Below, in pieces: positions 1 through 6,552 of a stretch of DNA of 21,874 nucleotides. The translations under genes and the position numbers were made by a program. The stretch comes from an uncultured bacterium (GTDB lineage: Bacteria; Actinomycetota; Coriobacteriia; Coriobacteriales; Coriobacteriaceae): the NCBI GenBank assembly GCA_905215835.1, contig CAJMRR010000013.1:1-21874 (forward strand), written 5' to 3'. The notes under the pieces were generated by a model, which did no database searches, was not told the DNA's origin, and saw only the letters and a list, made by a program, of their open reading frames with translations. Within the stretch, counting starts at the first letter, position 1. Every line of letters starts with the position of its first letter.

Positions 1-1098
1 CTCAAGACCGCCGTGGGCGACGTGGAGCTCGAGATACCCAAGCTCAGGCACGGCACCTACTACCCCGAGGGCATGCTCGCGCGATGGTCGCGCGTCGACA
101 CCTCGGTGGCCGCCATCGTGCAGGAGATGTACGTGTGCGGCGTGTCCACCCGCAAGGTCGAGCGCGTGGCGTCCAAGCTGGGCATATCCTCGCTGTCGAG
201 CTCGGAGGTCTCGAGCCTCTGCTCCGACCTCGACGCCGAGGTGGCGGAGTTCCGCCGCCGCGACCTCTCGGGCACGCCGTGCTGCTACCTGTGGCTCGAC
301 GCCACCTACATGAGCTGCAGGGTCGGCTCGTCGGTCGTCTCGCAGGGCGTCGTGACCGCGATCGGGCTGGGCGCCGACGGGCGCAAGCACTTCCTGGGCT
401 GCGACGCGGTCGACACCGAGAGCGAGGACTCCTGGGCGGCATTCCTCGGCGGGCTGCGCGAGCGCGGGCTGGCCGGCGTTCGCCTCGTGGTCTCCGACAG
501 CCACGCCGGGCTCGTGGCCGCCGTCTCGCGCCTGTTCCAGGGCTGCGCCTGGCAGCGCTGCGTGACGCACCTGCAGCGCAACCTCCAGAGCGCCTGCTCG
601 GGCAGGCCCGAGGACTCCAAGGCGGCCGTCAGGGACCTCGTGCACGCCGCGGTCTACCAGGACGACCCCGACCTCGCGCGCTGCGTGTGGGCCGAGGCGG
701 CGCCCTGGGTGGCGTCGGTGTCCGCCAGGGCCGGCGAGGTCTTCGAGCAGGCCGAGGACTCCGCGCTGGCGTTCACGGCCTTCCCCAGGGCGCACTGGGC
801 CAAGCTCCGCACCAACAACGTCCAGGAGCGCGCCAACCGCGAGATCAAGCGCCGCTACAGGGTCGTGCAGTCCTTCCCCTCGAGGGAGTCGATGCTGCGC
901 CTGACGTGCGCGAGCCTCATGGAGACCGAGGGGCAGTGGTCCCAGCAGCGCGTGTTCTCCGAGGCCTCGGCCGCCGAGGGCTTCGCCGAGCCCGCGGACA
1001 GGCCGGCCCCGACAGAGGGGAGGCGCCGCGCGCTCGGGCGGCGCGCCAGGGAGATAGTGGACGAGATAGTCGAGAAGCGCGGCCTCAAGAAGGAGTAA
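1..1098 (+). CDS. IS256-family (mutator-type) transposase, 5'-truncated by the window edge
   Basis: This DDE transposase catalyses cut/copy-type transposition of its own element. The frame reads through base 1 (L-K-T-A-V-G-D-V-E-L-E-I-P), matching the region just inside the N-terminus of the family, so roughly the first 30-60 residues are missing. The catalytic triad is visible: Asp in LWLDATYM (codon 298-300), Asp in VVSDSHAGL (496-498) and Glu in NNVQERANREIKRR (826-828). The family signature W-QRC-V-H-L-QRN lies between the second and third acidic residues. The visible 365 residues plus a short missing N-terminus fit the usual length of about 400. No frameshift or stop is seen, so the visible part could be functional. 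The following 79 bp hold the presumed right end of the IS. Confidence 0.95.
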   Translation, partial: LKTAVGDVELEIPKLRHGTYYPEGMLARWSRVDTSVAAIVQEMYVCGVSTRKVERVASKLGISSLSSSEVSSLCSDLDAEVAEFRRRDLSGTPCCYLWLDATYMSCRVGSSVVSQGVVTAIGLGADGRKHFLGCDAVDTESEDSWAAFLGGLRERGLAGVRLVVSDSHAGLVAAVSRLFQGCAWQRCVTHLQRNLQSACSGRPEDSKAAVRDLVHAAVYQDDPDLARCVWAEAAPWVASVSARAGEVFEQAEDSALAFTAFPRAHWAKLRTNNVQERANREIKRRYRVVQSFPSRESMLRLTCASLMETEGQWSQQRVFSEASAAEGFAEPADRPAPTEGRRRALGRRAREIVDEIVEKRGLKKE

Positions 1099-1145
1099 CA
1101 TCGGGGCTTGCAGCGACGGACCTCAGGACACTCTTACACCACGTC
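1..1145 (+). mobile_element. IS256-family insertion sequence, right part only
   Basis: The transposase frame is open from the first base, so the left end of the element lies outside the window. The right end is not certain. After the transposase stop at 1098 there are about 40 non-coding bases, and the segment around 1130-1143 (gacactcttacaccac) reads on the minus strand as gtggtgtaagagtgtc, which resembles the GTGT-rich tips typical of IS256-family inverted repeats. Without the left copy the inverted repeat and the target duplication cannot be verified, so 1145 is an estimate. The next gene (lacI) ends at 1178 and appears intact at its C-terminus, so the insertion lies just outside it. Confidence 0.6.
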
Positions 1146-1177
1146 TGCGCGCGCCACCGGGGTACCTGCTCAATCGG

Positions 1178-2257
1178 CTAAATACCCGCAAGTTCGCAGT
1201 AGCGGTCGACATTGCTGGCAAATACCATCTCGACGGCACCCTTCTGGACGGGCACCGTCGGGGTCCTTCCCCACAGCAGATAATCGCCCAGCGTCTTAGC
1301 GCCGCGATACGCCAGGCTCGTCGGGTCCTTATAGACAATATTGGTAAAGATACCGCGGCGCAAGGCCAGGGCGCTTTCGGGAAACAGGTCGTTGCCGATC
1401 ACCATGACCTGACCGGCCTTGCCGGTCGAGACGAGCGCGTCGGCAACCACTTCGGAACCAACGGCAAAAACGCTACAGATAAGTTCGGGGGCGTCCGGCG
1501 CACTCAAGCGCTTTTCGAGCTCATGCTTGAGCTGTTTGACTTGCGCATGGGCACCGGCAAGGTCCTCGACCTGCCATGGAATATCTCGTTCGCGCAGGTA
1601 ATTGTGGAAGGCGCGGGCGGTTAGATAGTGCGAATCGGTATATGGGTCGCCTGTCAAAAGGAGCACGCGGGCGTCGGCCCCAGAAGCATGGACCAGGTTT
1701 GCCGCCTGCTCGGCCATAAGGCTGCCTGCCGTCGAATAATCGGCCAAGCTCGCACCCAAACGATTCAAATGCGGACGGTCGCCGTCGACAAGCTCAATCG
1801 TCACGCCCGCCTCGGCGATCTGCCCCAAAAGCTCAGTCGCACGATCGTCGCCCGGCGCATAGGCGAGCAAGCCATCAATCTTCTCGCCCACCTGCAGACG
1901 CTCGTCGATTTGCTCGAGTGCATCAGCGTAGCCGCCCACGCCAAATTCAACGCGCTCAACCGTAATGCCCCGGTCGATGACCTCCTGTTCAAAGCGATTG
2001 CAGCCTTCCCACAGGTAACGGAAAAAGTACGCTCCCTCGCGCGATGCGCGGGGCAGGCAAAACACCAGATTGATATCCTTGCGGCGCAGGCTTGAGGCAC
2101 TTGTGTTGCGGTGATAGCCCATGGCCTCGGCCTTGGCGTTCACCTTGGCGCGCACGGATTCGCTCACGCCGGCCTTTCCCGTCAGGGCCTTGTGCACGGT
2201 ATTGATGGAAACGCCAAGCTCGGCGGCTATGTCCTTCATGGTTACGCGAGCGCTCAT
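1178..2257 (-). CDS. LacI-family transcriptional regulator
   Basis: A 359-residue DNA-binding repressor or activator that probably responds to a sugar. The N-terminal helix-turn-helix is clear: VTMKDIAAELGVSINTVHKAL (residues about 5-25), followed by the hinge region GYHRNTSASSLRR. The rest (about 60-355) is a type-1 periplasmic-binding-protein-like effector domain. The motifs SINTVHKALTGKAGVSESVRAKV and AMGYHRN are typical of the family. The start ATG is preceded by CGGAG with a 7-nt gap. The C-terminus (VDRYCELAGI) has the usual length, so the nearby IS did not cut it. No sugar transport or metabolic genes lie beside it, so its target is unknown. The effector cannot be predicted from sequence alone. 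The upstream region (2258-2345) is AT-rich and contains GTTAAC, but I could not settle an operator or promoter there. Confidence 0.93.
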   Translation of the reverse strand: MSARVTMKDIAAELGVSINTVHKALTGKAGVSESVRAKVNAKAEAMGYHRNTSASSLRRKDINLVFCLPRASREGAYFFRYLWEGCNRFEQEVIDRGITVERVEFGVGGYADALEQIDERLQVGEKIDGLLAYAPGDDRATELLGQIAEAGVTIELVDGDRPHLNRLGASLADYSTAGSLMAEQAANLVHASGADARVLLLTGDPYTDSHYLTARAFHNYLRERDIPWQVEDLAGAHAQVKQLKHELEKRLSAPDAPELICSVFAVGSEVVADALVSTGKAGQVMVIGNDLFPESALALRRGIFTNIVYKDPTSLAYRGAKTLGDYLLWGRTPTVPVQKGAVEMVFASNVDRYCELAGI

Positions 2258-2354
2258 GCGGTTACTCCGTTATAGATAAGTTGCCAATTAATAGTCCAGT
2301 TAACGATACCCCAAAAATACTCTTCGACTCGCCGTGCTCTCCCTCAAATGCACA

Positions 2355-2388
2355 AAGCGCCCCGCGAACGGATGCCCGCGGAGCGCTT
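2355..2388 (-). terminator. Rho-independent terminator after the FeoB-associated gene
   Basis: On the minus strand, stem aagcgctccgcg pairs with cgcggggcgctt (11 of 12 pairs), followed by tttgtgcattt. It lies just downstream of the stop at 2402 and closes the iron-transport block. The T-run is short and interrupted. Confidence 0.7.
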
Positions 2389-2401
2389 GGATGTCCGGAC
2401 C

Positions 2402-2602
2402 TTATTTGATACCGCGACCCAAGTCTTCGGCGATTTTGTCTACGCCCTTAAGTGCAGCGCACGTCTTTTTGTTGGAGCAATGCCCCGTGCAAACGCCACC
2501 CTGAGCGCAGTCGGCGCAGGTGCCCTTGCGGTAGATGCGCACGCACACGGCGACAAACGCAATACCGATAACAGCCAGTACAACAATATCGATAGGTGCC
2601 AT
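2402..2602 (-). CDS. FeoB-associated Cys-rich membrane protein
   Basis: A 66-residue protein that matches the small membrane proteins found next to feoB in many anaerobes; its exact role in Fe2+ uptake is not established. One transmembrane helix at residues 4-22 (IDIVVLAVIGIAFVAVCV) is followed by a Cys-rich tail with C29, C32, C38, C42 and C48, including a CxxC pair (CADC) and GVCTGHC. The start ATG has a strong ribosome-binding site (AGAGGAGG, 6 nt upstream). It follows feoB on the same strand, but a terminator hairpin at 2744-2775 separates the two, so it may be transcribed from its own promoter or by read-through. The stretch just upstream (2617-2640) carries a GTTAAC motif like those before feoA. 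Confidence 0.9.
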   Translation of the reverse strand: MAPIDIVVLAVIGIAFVAVCVRIYRKGTCADCAQGGVCTGHCSNKKTCAALKGVDKIAEDLGRGIK

Positions 2603-2743
2603 AGCAAGCCTCCTCTAGTTAACCATCACTTACTTTACCCCATTCTCCACCTACCAAAAAGGGAAAGGTTTATTTTGGTCGGTTTTATCTGCGGAAACGC
2701 CACATCTTAACTTCTGGGGCAAAGCAATCTGTCTCCCATGCAC

Positions 2744-2775
2744 AAAAAGCCCGGGGTCGCTGGGACACCCGGGCT
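2744..2775 (-). terminator. Rho-independent terminator after feoB
   Basis: Perfect 8-bp stem agcccggg/cccgggct (2748-2755 with 2768-2775) followed on the minus strand by TTTTTGTG. It lies 30 nt after the feoB stop and probably separates feoB from the FeoB-associated gene. Confidence 0.85.
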
Positions 2776-2804
2776 CGTGAAAAGGGGCTAATCCTTATTC
2801 GGAC

Positions 2805-5132
2805 TTAAGCGGAAACTGCGGCGGAAGCAGTGTTGGTCTCGTCCTCGTCGGTCCATGCATGCTTGGGCATGGGACGGAAGGTCTGGAAGAGCATCGCAAC
2901 CAGCAGCACGATGGCCACAATCGTCCAGATACCAAACTGTCCCAGCACAAGCAGGTTGTAGAACTGGTTGATGAACAGGCCGATCACCCAAGCGAAGGCG
3001 CACTCGTAACCGATGGCGATCGCAGTCCACTTGCCGGAGTCCATCTGGTTGCGGATAGTGCCCATGGCGGCAAAGCACGGGGCGCACAGCAGGTTGAAAG
3101 CGCCAAAGGCAACGCAAGCGCCCATAGTCGGGAACATGCCAGCAAACGCGGTCCACAGGCTCGGGTCGGTCTCGGCGGCGTCGGCAACGGACAGCAGCGA
3201 GCCGGCGGTGGCGACGACGTTCTCCTTAGCAACAAGGCCAGAGACGGTCAGCGCGGTTGCCTGCCAGGTGCTAAAGCCGAGCGGGGCGAAGATCCAAGCG
3301 ACCAGGTTGCCGAGCATGGCGAGCACGGAGTAGTCCATGAACTCCTCGGGGATGCCCTCCATTGCAGGCAGGAAGCCAAAGGAACCGTTGTAGCTACCAA
3401 AGTTGGAGAGGAACCAAACCACGACGGTGGACGCGAAGATGACCGTGCCGGCCTTCTTGATAAAGGCCCAGCAGCGCTCCCACACGTGCAGCGCCCAAGA
3501 GCGGATCGCCGGGAAGTGGTAGGCAGGAAGCTCCATAACGAACGGCGTCGGACGACCGGCGAAGAGCTTGGTCTTCTTGAGCATGAGGCCCGAGGCGATG
3601 ACGGCAAAGACGCCCAGGAAGTAGAAGAGCGGGCTGATCCACGCGGCGGTGGTGGAAGAATCGCCGATGATGGAACCCATGAGCAGGGCAATGATCGGCA
3701 GCTTGGCACCACAGGGAATAAACGTGGTGGTCATGACCGTCATGCGGCGGTCCTTCTCGTTCTCGATGGTCTTGGTAGCCATGACGCCGGGGACGCCGCA
3801 GCCCGAGGACACGAGCATGGGGATGAACGACTTACCGGACAGGCCAAAGCGGCGGAACACGCGGTCCATGATAAAGGCGACGCGGGCCATGTAGCCGCAG
3901 TCCTCCAGGAAGGACAGCATGACGAACAGCAGGAACATCTGCGGCACAAAGCCAAAGATGGCACCCAGGCCGCCGACGATACCGTCGCAGACCAGCGAAT
4001 CGACCAGGCCACCGTCCTCGGTGCCGCCCGCCACAAGGGCGTCGTGCACCACGGTGGTGATACCCGGGACATAGGGGCCGTACTGTGCCGGGTCGACCGA
4101 GTCGGCATTGTCGCCCGCAGCCTCGACGGCCGCGTCGTAGGCGTCGCGGCCCTGACCGAGCACGTACCAGCCGTCGGTGCCAAAGAGCTGATCGTTGGTG
4201 AAGTCGGTCACCGTGCCGCCCAAGGTAGAAACGGCGATGTAGTACACGCAGAACATGATGACCACAAAGATCGGCAGGCCCAGGATACGGTTGGTAACCA
4301 CGCGGTCGATCTTCTCGGAGGTGCTCATCTTTGCCGGAGCCTTGGTCATGCACTCGTCGATGATGTGCGCGATGACGCCATAGCGCTCACCGGTGATGAT
4401 GGACTCGGCATCGTCGTCGCAGTCCTGCTCGCACTGGGCGACCAGCTCCTCCACGCGAGCGGCCTTCTCCTTGGTGAGGTTGATGAGCTTGCAGGCGTCT
4501 GCATCGCGCTCAAACAGCTTGACGGCGTAGTAGCGACGCTTGTTGGCGGGAACGCTCGCAGGCAGGTTATTCTCGATGTGGTCCAGAACGTCCTCGATGG
4601 AGGAATCGAACTTGTGCTCCGGCACCTGGCCCTTAGAAGCAGCGGACTTCTTGACCTGATCGAACAGCTCCGTGATGCCCTTGTTCTTAAGAGCGGAGAT
4701 CATCATGACCGGGCAACCGAGCTTCTTGGAGAGCTTGTCCGTATCGATCTTATCGCCGTTCTTCTCGACCAGGTCGGCCATGTTGAGGGCAACGACCACA
4801 GGCAGGCCGGTCTCGATAACCTGAAGCGCCAGGTACAGGTTACGCTCAAGGTTGGTGGCATCGACGACTTGGACGACAACATCGGGCTCGCCGCTCATGA
4901 GGTAATCGCGCGAGCATTGCTCCTCGGGGCTGTAGGGGGAAAGCGAGTAGATGCCAGGGAGGTCCGTGATGGTAACGTTCTTGTCGCTTAGGAGCTTGGC
5001 TTCCTTTTTCTCAACCGTGACGCCGGGCCAGTTGCCAACGTAGCCGTTGGCGCCGGTGATCAGGTTGAAAAGCGTGGTCTTGCCGCAGTTGGGGTTACCC
5101 GCCAGCGCGACATGGATCTGAGAATCCGCCAT
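2805..5132 (-). CDS. feoB: Ferrous iron transport protein B, GTPase permease
   Basis: FeoB is the inner-membrane Fe2+ transporter used under low-oxygen conditions; its cytosolic G domain regulates transport. At 775 residues it is full length. G-domain motifs are all present: G1 GNPNCGKT (12-19), G2 around PGVTVEKKE (36-44), G3 DLPG (57-60), G4 NMAD (117-120) and G5 SALK (146-149). A helical linker domain follows to about residue 275. The polytopic membrane part then carries the conserved gate segments GCGVPGVMATKTI and FIPCGAKLPI, each with Cys. The C-terminus ends with two hydrophobic helices and a short polar tail. The ATG is preceded by GAAGGA. It is the last gene of the feoA-feoA-feoB set. 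The 123-nt gap to feoA contains a palindrome that could make feoB separately responsive to iron. No frameshift or missing motif is seen. Confidence 0.98.
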   Translation of the reverse strand: MADSQIHVALAGNPNCGKTTLFNLITGANGYVGNWPGVTVEKKEAKLLSDKNVTITDLPGIYSLSPYSPEEQCSRDYLMSGEPDVVVQVVDATNLERNLYLALQVIETGLPVVVALNMADLVEKNGDKIDTDKLSKKLGCPVMMISALKNKGITELFDQVKKSAASKGQVPEHKFDSSIEDVLDHIENNLPASVPANKRRYYAVKLFERDADACKLINLTKEKAARVEELVAQCEQDCDDDAESIITGERYGVIAHIIDECMTKAPAKMSTSEKIDRVVTNRILGLPIFVVIMFCVYYIAVSTLGGTVTDFTNDQLFGTDGWYVLGQGRDAYDAAVEAAGDNADSVDPAQYGPYVPGITTVVHDALVAGGTEDGGLVDSLVCDGIVGGLGAIFGFVPQMFLLFVMLSFLEDCGYMARVAFIMDRVFRRFGLSGKSFIPMLVSSGCGVPGVMATKTIENEKDRRMTVMTTTFIPCGAKLPIIALLMGSIIGDSSTTAAWISPLFYFLGVFAVIASGLMLKKTKLFAGRPTPFVMELPAYHFPAIRSWALHVWERCWAFIKKAGTVIFASTVVVWFLSNFGSYNGSFGFLPAMEGIPEEFMDYSVLAMLGNLVAWIFAPLGFSTWQATALTVSGLVAKENVVATAGSLLSVADAAETDPSLWTAFAGMFPTMGACVAFGAFNLLCAPCFAAMGTIRNQMDSGKWTAIAIGYECAFAWVIGLFINQFYNLLVLGQFGIWTIVAIVLLVAMLFQTFRPMPKHAWTDEDETNTASAAVSA

Positions 5133-5207
5133 TCAATCCTTCTTCCTTGTGTGCCCGCGCTGCTTTCTCCGCGCAGGCTGGATAATGTGCTTCAAAGATG
5201 CTGCATT

Positions 5208-5227
5208 AAGTTAGAAAAACCTAACTT
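5208..5227. promoter_or_regulatory. Inverted repeat between feoA and feoB, candidate iron-regulator operator
   Basis: Arms aagttag (5208-5214) and ctaactt (5221-5227) form a perfect 7-bp inverted repeat with a 6-nt spacer. The TTAG...CTAA architecture resembles sites of DtxR/IdeR/MntR-type metalloregulators; assignment to that family is inference. Its place about 75 nt before feoB suggests internal control of feoB. Confidence 0.5.
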
Positions 5228-5255
5228 TATCTGCAGAAATATGCGCCGCGAGTCC

Positions 5256-5477
5256 TTACTGAACCTCGACGACGGCGGCCTCCTCCTTGCGGATGGAAAG
5301 CTCGTAGCCGCGCACGTTGATCTCGACCGGATCACCGAGCGGTGCAACCTTCACGACCTTGAACGAAGTGCCCTTGATGAGCCCCAGGTCCATAAGGTGG
5401 CGGCGAAGCGCACCCTCACCGTGAAGCTTGACGATGGTAGAGCTCTCGCCCACCTTAACGTCACCCAACGTCTTCAT
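5256..5477 (-). CDS. feoA: FeoA-domain protein (proximal to feoB)
   Basis: A 73-residue cytosolic SH3-like protein that partners FeoB in Fe2+ uptake. The sequence covers a single FeoA domain: the central segment GALRRHLMDLGLIKGTSFKVVKVAPLGDPVEI is the family core (about residues 22-53), ending in a beta strand rich in Val (AAVVEV). The ribosome-binding site AGGGGGACAAGAGG runs directly up to the ATG. It lies between a second FeoA gene (39 nt upstream) and feoB (123 nt downstream), all on the minus strand. Confidence 0.95.
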   Translation of the reverse strand: MKTLGDVKVGESSTIVKLHGEGALRRHLMDLGLIKGTSFKVVKVAPLGDPVEINVRGYELSIRKEEAAVVEVQ

Positions 5478-5516
5478 CCTCTTGTCCCCCTTTCGGTTTT
5501 TATGAAATGCTGCAGA

Positions 5517-5759
5517 CTAACCGACGGTCATGATGTGCATGGCAACCTTGGAATCGATACCAAAGCGTGCGCCCAGCACGGTGACGATGATATTGGCGCC
5601 ACTCGAGCTCACCACGTGGATTTCGCTGCCCTCGACAAAGCCGAGGTCCTTGAGGTGGTGTTTCATGTCCTCATTGCCCTTTACGCGAGACACGCGCACG
5701 GTTTCGCCCGCTTTTACCATCGAAAGCGGCATTGCCGGCATCTGCGGTCCGCAAGACAT
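5517..5759 (-). CDS. feoA: FeoA-domain protein (distal, first gene of the block)
   Basis: An 80-residue FeoA-family protein. After an 11-residue N-terminal extension (MSCGPQMPAMP) it shows the same SH3-like core: GNEDMKHHLKDLGFVEGSEIHVVSSSG (about 28-54) and IIVTVLGARFGIDSKVAMHIMTV. It differs clearly from the neighbouring FeoA, so it is a diverged paralogue, not a recent duplicate. Tandem feoA genes before feoB are common in anaerobes. The ATG has TTAGGAG 6 nt upstream. Upstream of it is a cluster of GTTAG/CTAAC motifs (5802-5856), suggesting that this is the promoter-proximal gene. Confidence 0.93.
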   Translation of the reverse strand: MSCGPQMPAMPLSMVKAGETVRVSRVKGNEDMKHHLKDLGFVEGSEIHVVSSSGANIIVTVLGARFGIDSKVAMHIMTVG

Positions 5760-5801
5760 GAGTGGCTCCTAACGTCAGTTCGTCCTCAACATCGACATGG
5801 T

Positions 5802-5856
5802 AAAAGTTAGCCACATCTATGTTCGCTTTAGTAAACTAACACGTGGTTAACTTTTT
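5802..5856. promoter_or_regulatory. Cluster of TTAG/CTAA half-sites upstream of the feo block
   Basis: Three related motifs lie in 55 bp: aaaagttag (5802-5810), the perfect palindrome ttagtaaactaa (5828-5839) and gttaacttttt (5846-5856). They match the arms of the palindrome between feoA and feoB. A metalloregulator operator region is the simplest reading. I could not fix -35 and -10 boxes with confidence. Confidence 0.45.
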
Positions 5857-5900
5857 GGAAAGGGTCCCCATTCAGATTTCGAAAAAGTTTCCTATACGAA

Positions 5901-5943
5901 ACAAAAGGGCGCGGCAAAGAGCTGTCCTTTGCCGCGCCCTTTC
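5901..5943 (-). terminator. Rho-independent terminator after the HPr gene
   Basis: A long perfect stem (aaagggcgcggcaaag at 5904-5919 with ctttgccgcgcccttt at 5927-5942), closed by a short loop and followed on the minus strand by TTGTTTCG. It lies 5 nt after the HPr stop codon. Confidence 0.9.
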
Positions 5944-5947
5944 ATGC

Positions 5948-6196
5948 TTAGAGCGAGAGGTTTCTGATCGACGTAACGCAGGAAGCCTCATCTACGCCCG
6001 AAACGCGAAAGATGATGTCCTCGCCGCACTCGCCGTAGAGAGCCATGAGTCCCATGACATCGCGGCCATCCGTGTGGCGATCGCCGATGCTGACTGACAC
6101 GTCGCTACGATGCTTGGCAATGATGTCATAGAGCAGCGCAACCGGGCGGGCATGTAATCCCAACGGATCTTTAATCGTCTTTGTAAACTCGACCAT
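5948..6196 (-). CDS. HPr-family phosphocarrier protein
   Basis: An 82-residue HPr-fold protein. HPr passes phosphate from enzyme I of the PTS to sugar permeases through His15. Here the active site GLHARPVALLYD is intact with His at position 15 and Arg at 17. The second helix region reads GRDVMGLMAL, where canonical HPr has KSIMGVMSL, so the regulatory Ser46 is replaced by Asp. The start was set at the ATG giving MVEFTKTI because GGGAGGGG lies 2 nt upstream of it and His then falls at 15; an in-frame ATG 15 codons earlier has no such support. The gene stands alone, with its own terminator and no ptsI or PTS permease nearby. It may be the general HPr or a specialised paralogue. Confidence 0.9.
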   Translation of the reverse strand: MVEFTKTIKDPLGLHARPVALLYDIIAKHRSDVSVSIGDRHTDGRDVMGLMALYGECGEDIIFRVSGVDEASCVTSIRNLSL

Positions 6197-6282
6197 GTCC
6201 CCTCCCACGACATCGCACATTCGGCCGGCAAACCCAGCCACGTGGTAGTTATTGTAGCGTTAGATGCTTGTTGAGGGCGGGA

Positions 6283-6453
6283 CGGAAATCGCATCCCATT
6301 TCGAGCGTCAATGATGGGACACAGTTTCCGCCAGAAGGCTCAACCGGAAAGTGCGACCCGTTATTTGGCTGGATTCTGGGACGCAGTTTCCGCTGAGCGA
6401 CCCTGGCGGAAAGTACATCCCATTCTGGACGCAAATTCCGGGACGCAGCTTCC
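6283..6453. repeat. Three tandem 62-bp repeats, each an imperfect hairpin
   Basis: Units start at 6283, 6345 and 6407, exactly 62 bp apart. Each begins with cggaaa, continues as about gtgcatccca, and after about 17 variable bases has gggacgcagtttccg. The two conserved blocks of a unit are partial reverse complements, so each unit can fold. The middles differ between units. They fill most of the 356-bp gap between the HPr gene and aspS; no gene is seen in it. Confidence 0.75.
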
Positions 6454-6493
6454 TCGACGTCCGGTCACCCCACGCCCTCACAACCTCGGCGCA

Positions 6494-6529
6494 TAAAAAA
6501 CGAGGGAAGGCACGCGTCCATCCCTCGTT
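6494..6529 (-). terminator. Rho-independent terminator after aspS
   Basis: Perfect 9-bp stem (aacgaggga 6499-6507 with tccctcgtt 6521-6529) followed on the minus strand by TTTTTTATG. It lies 24 nt after the aspS stop. Confidence 0.92.
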
Positions 6530-6552
6530 ACGGGCAATATGTAGCCGCTTGC

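Noticed and set aside
2859..4991. 710-codon open frame on the plus strand opposite feoB
   Set aside because: It mirrors feoB in a GC-rich region, has no recognisable domains and is rich in His/Gly/Asp/Glu as expected for an antisense frame.
6283..6453. CRISPR array
   Set aside because: The 62-bp period has internally conserved blocks that pair with each other, only three units and no cas genes.
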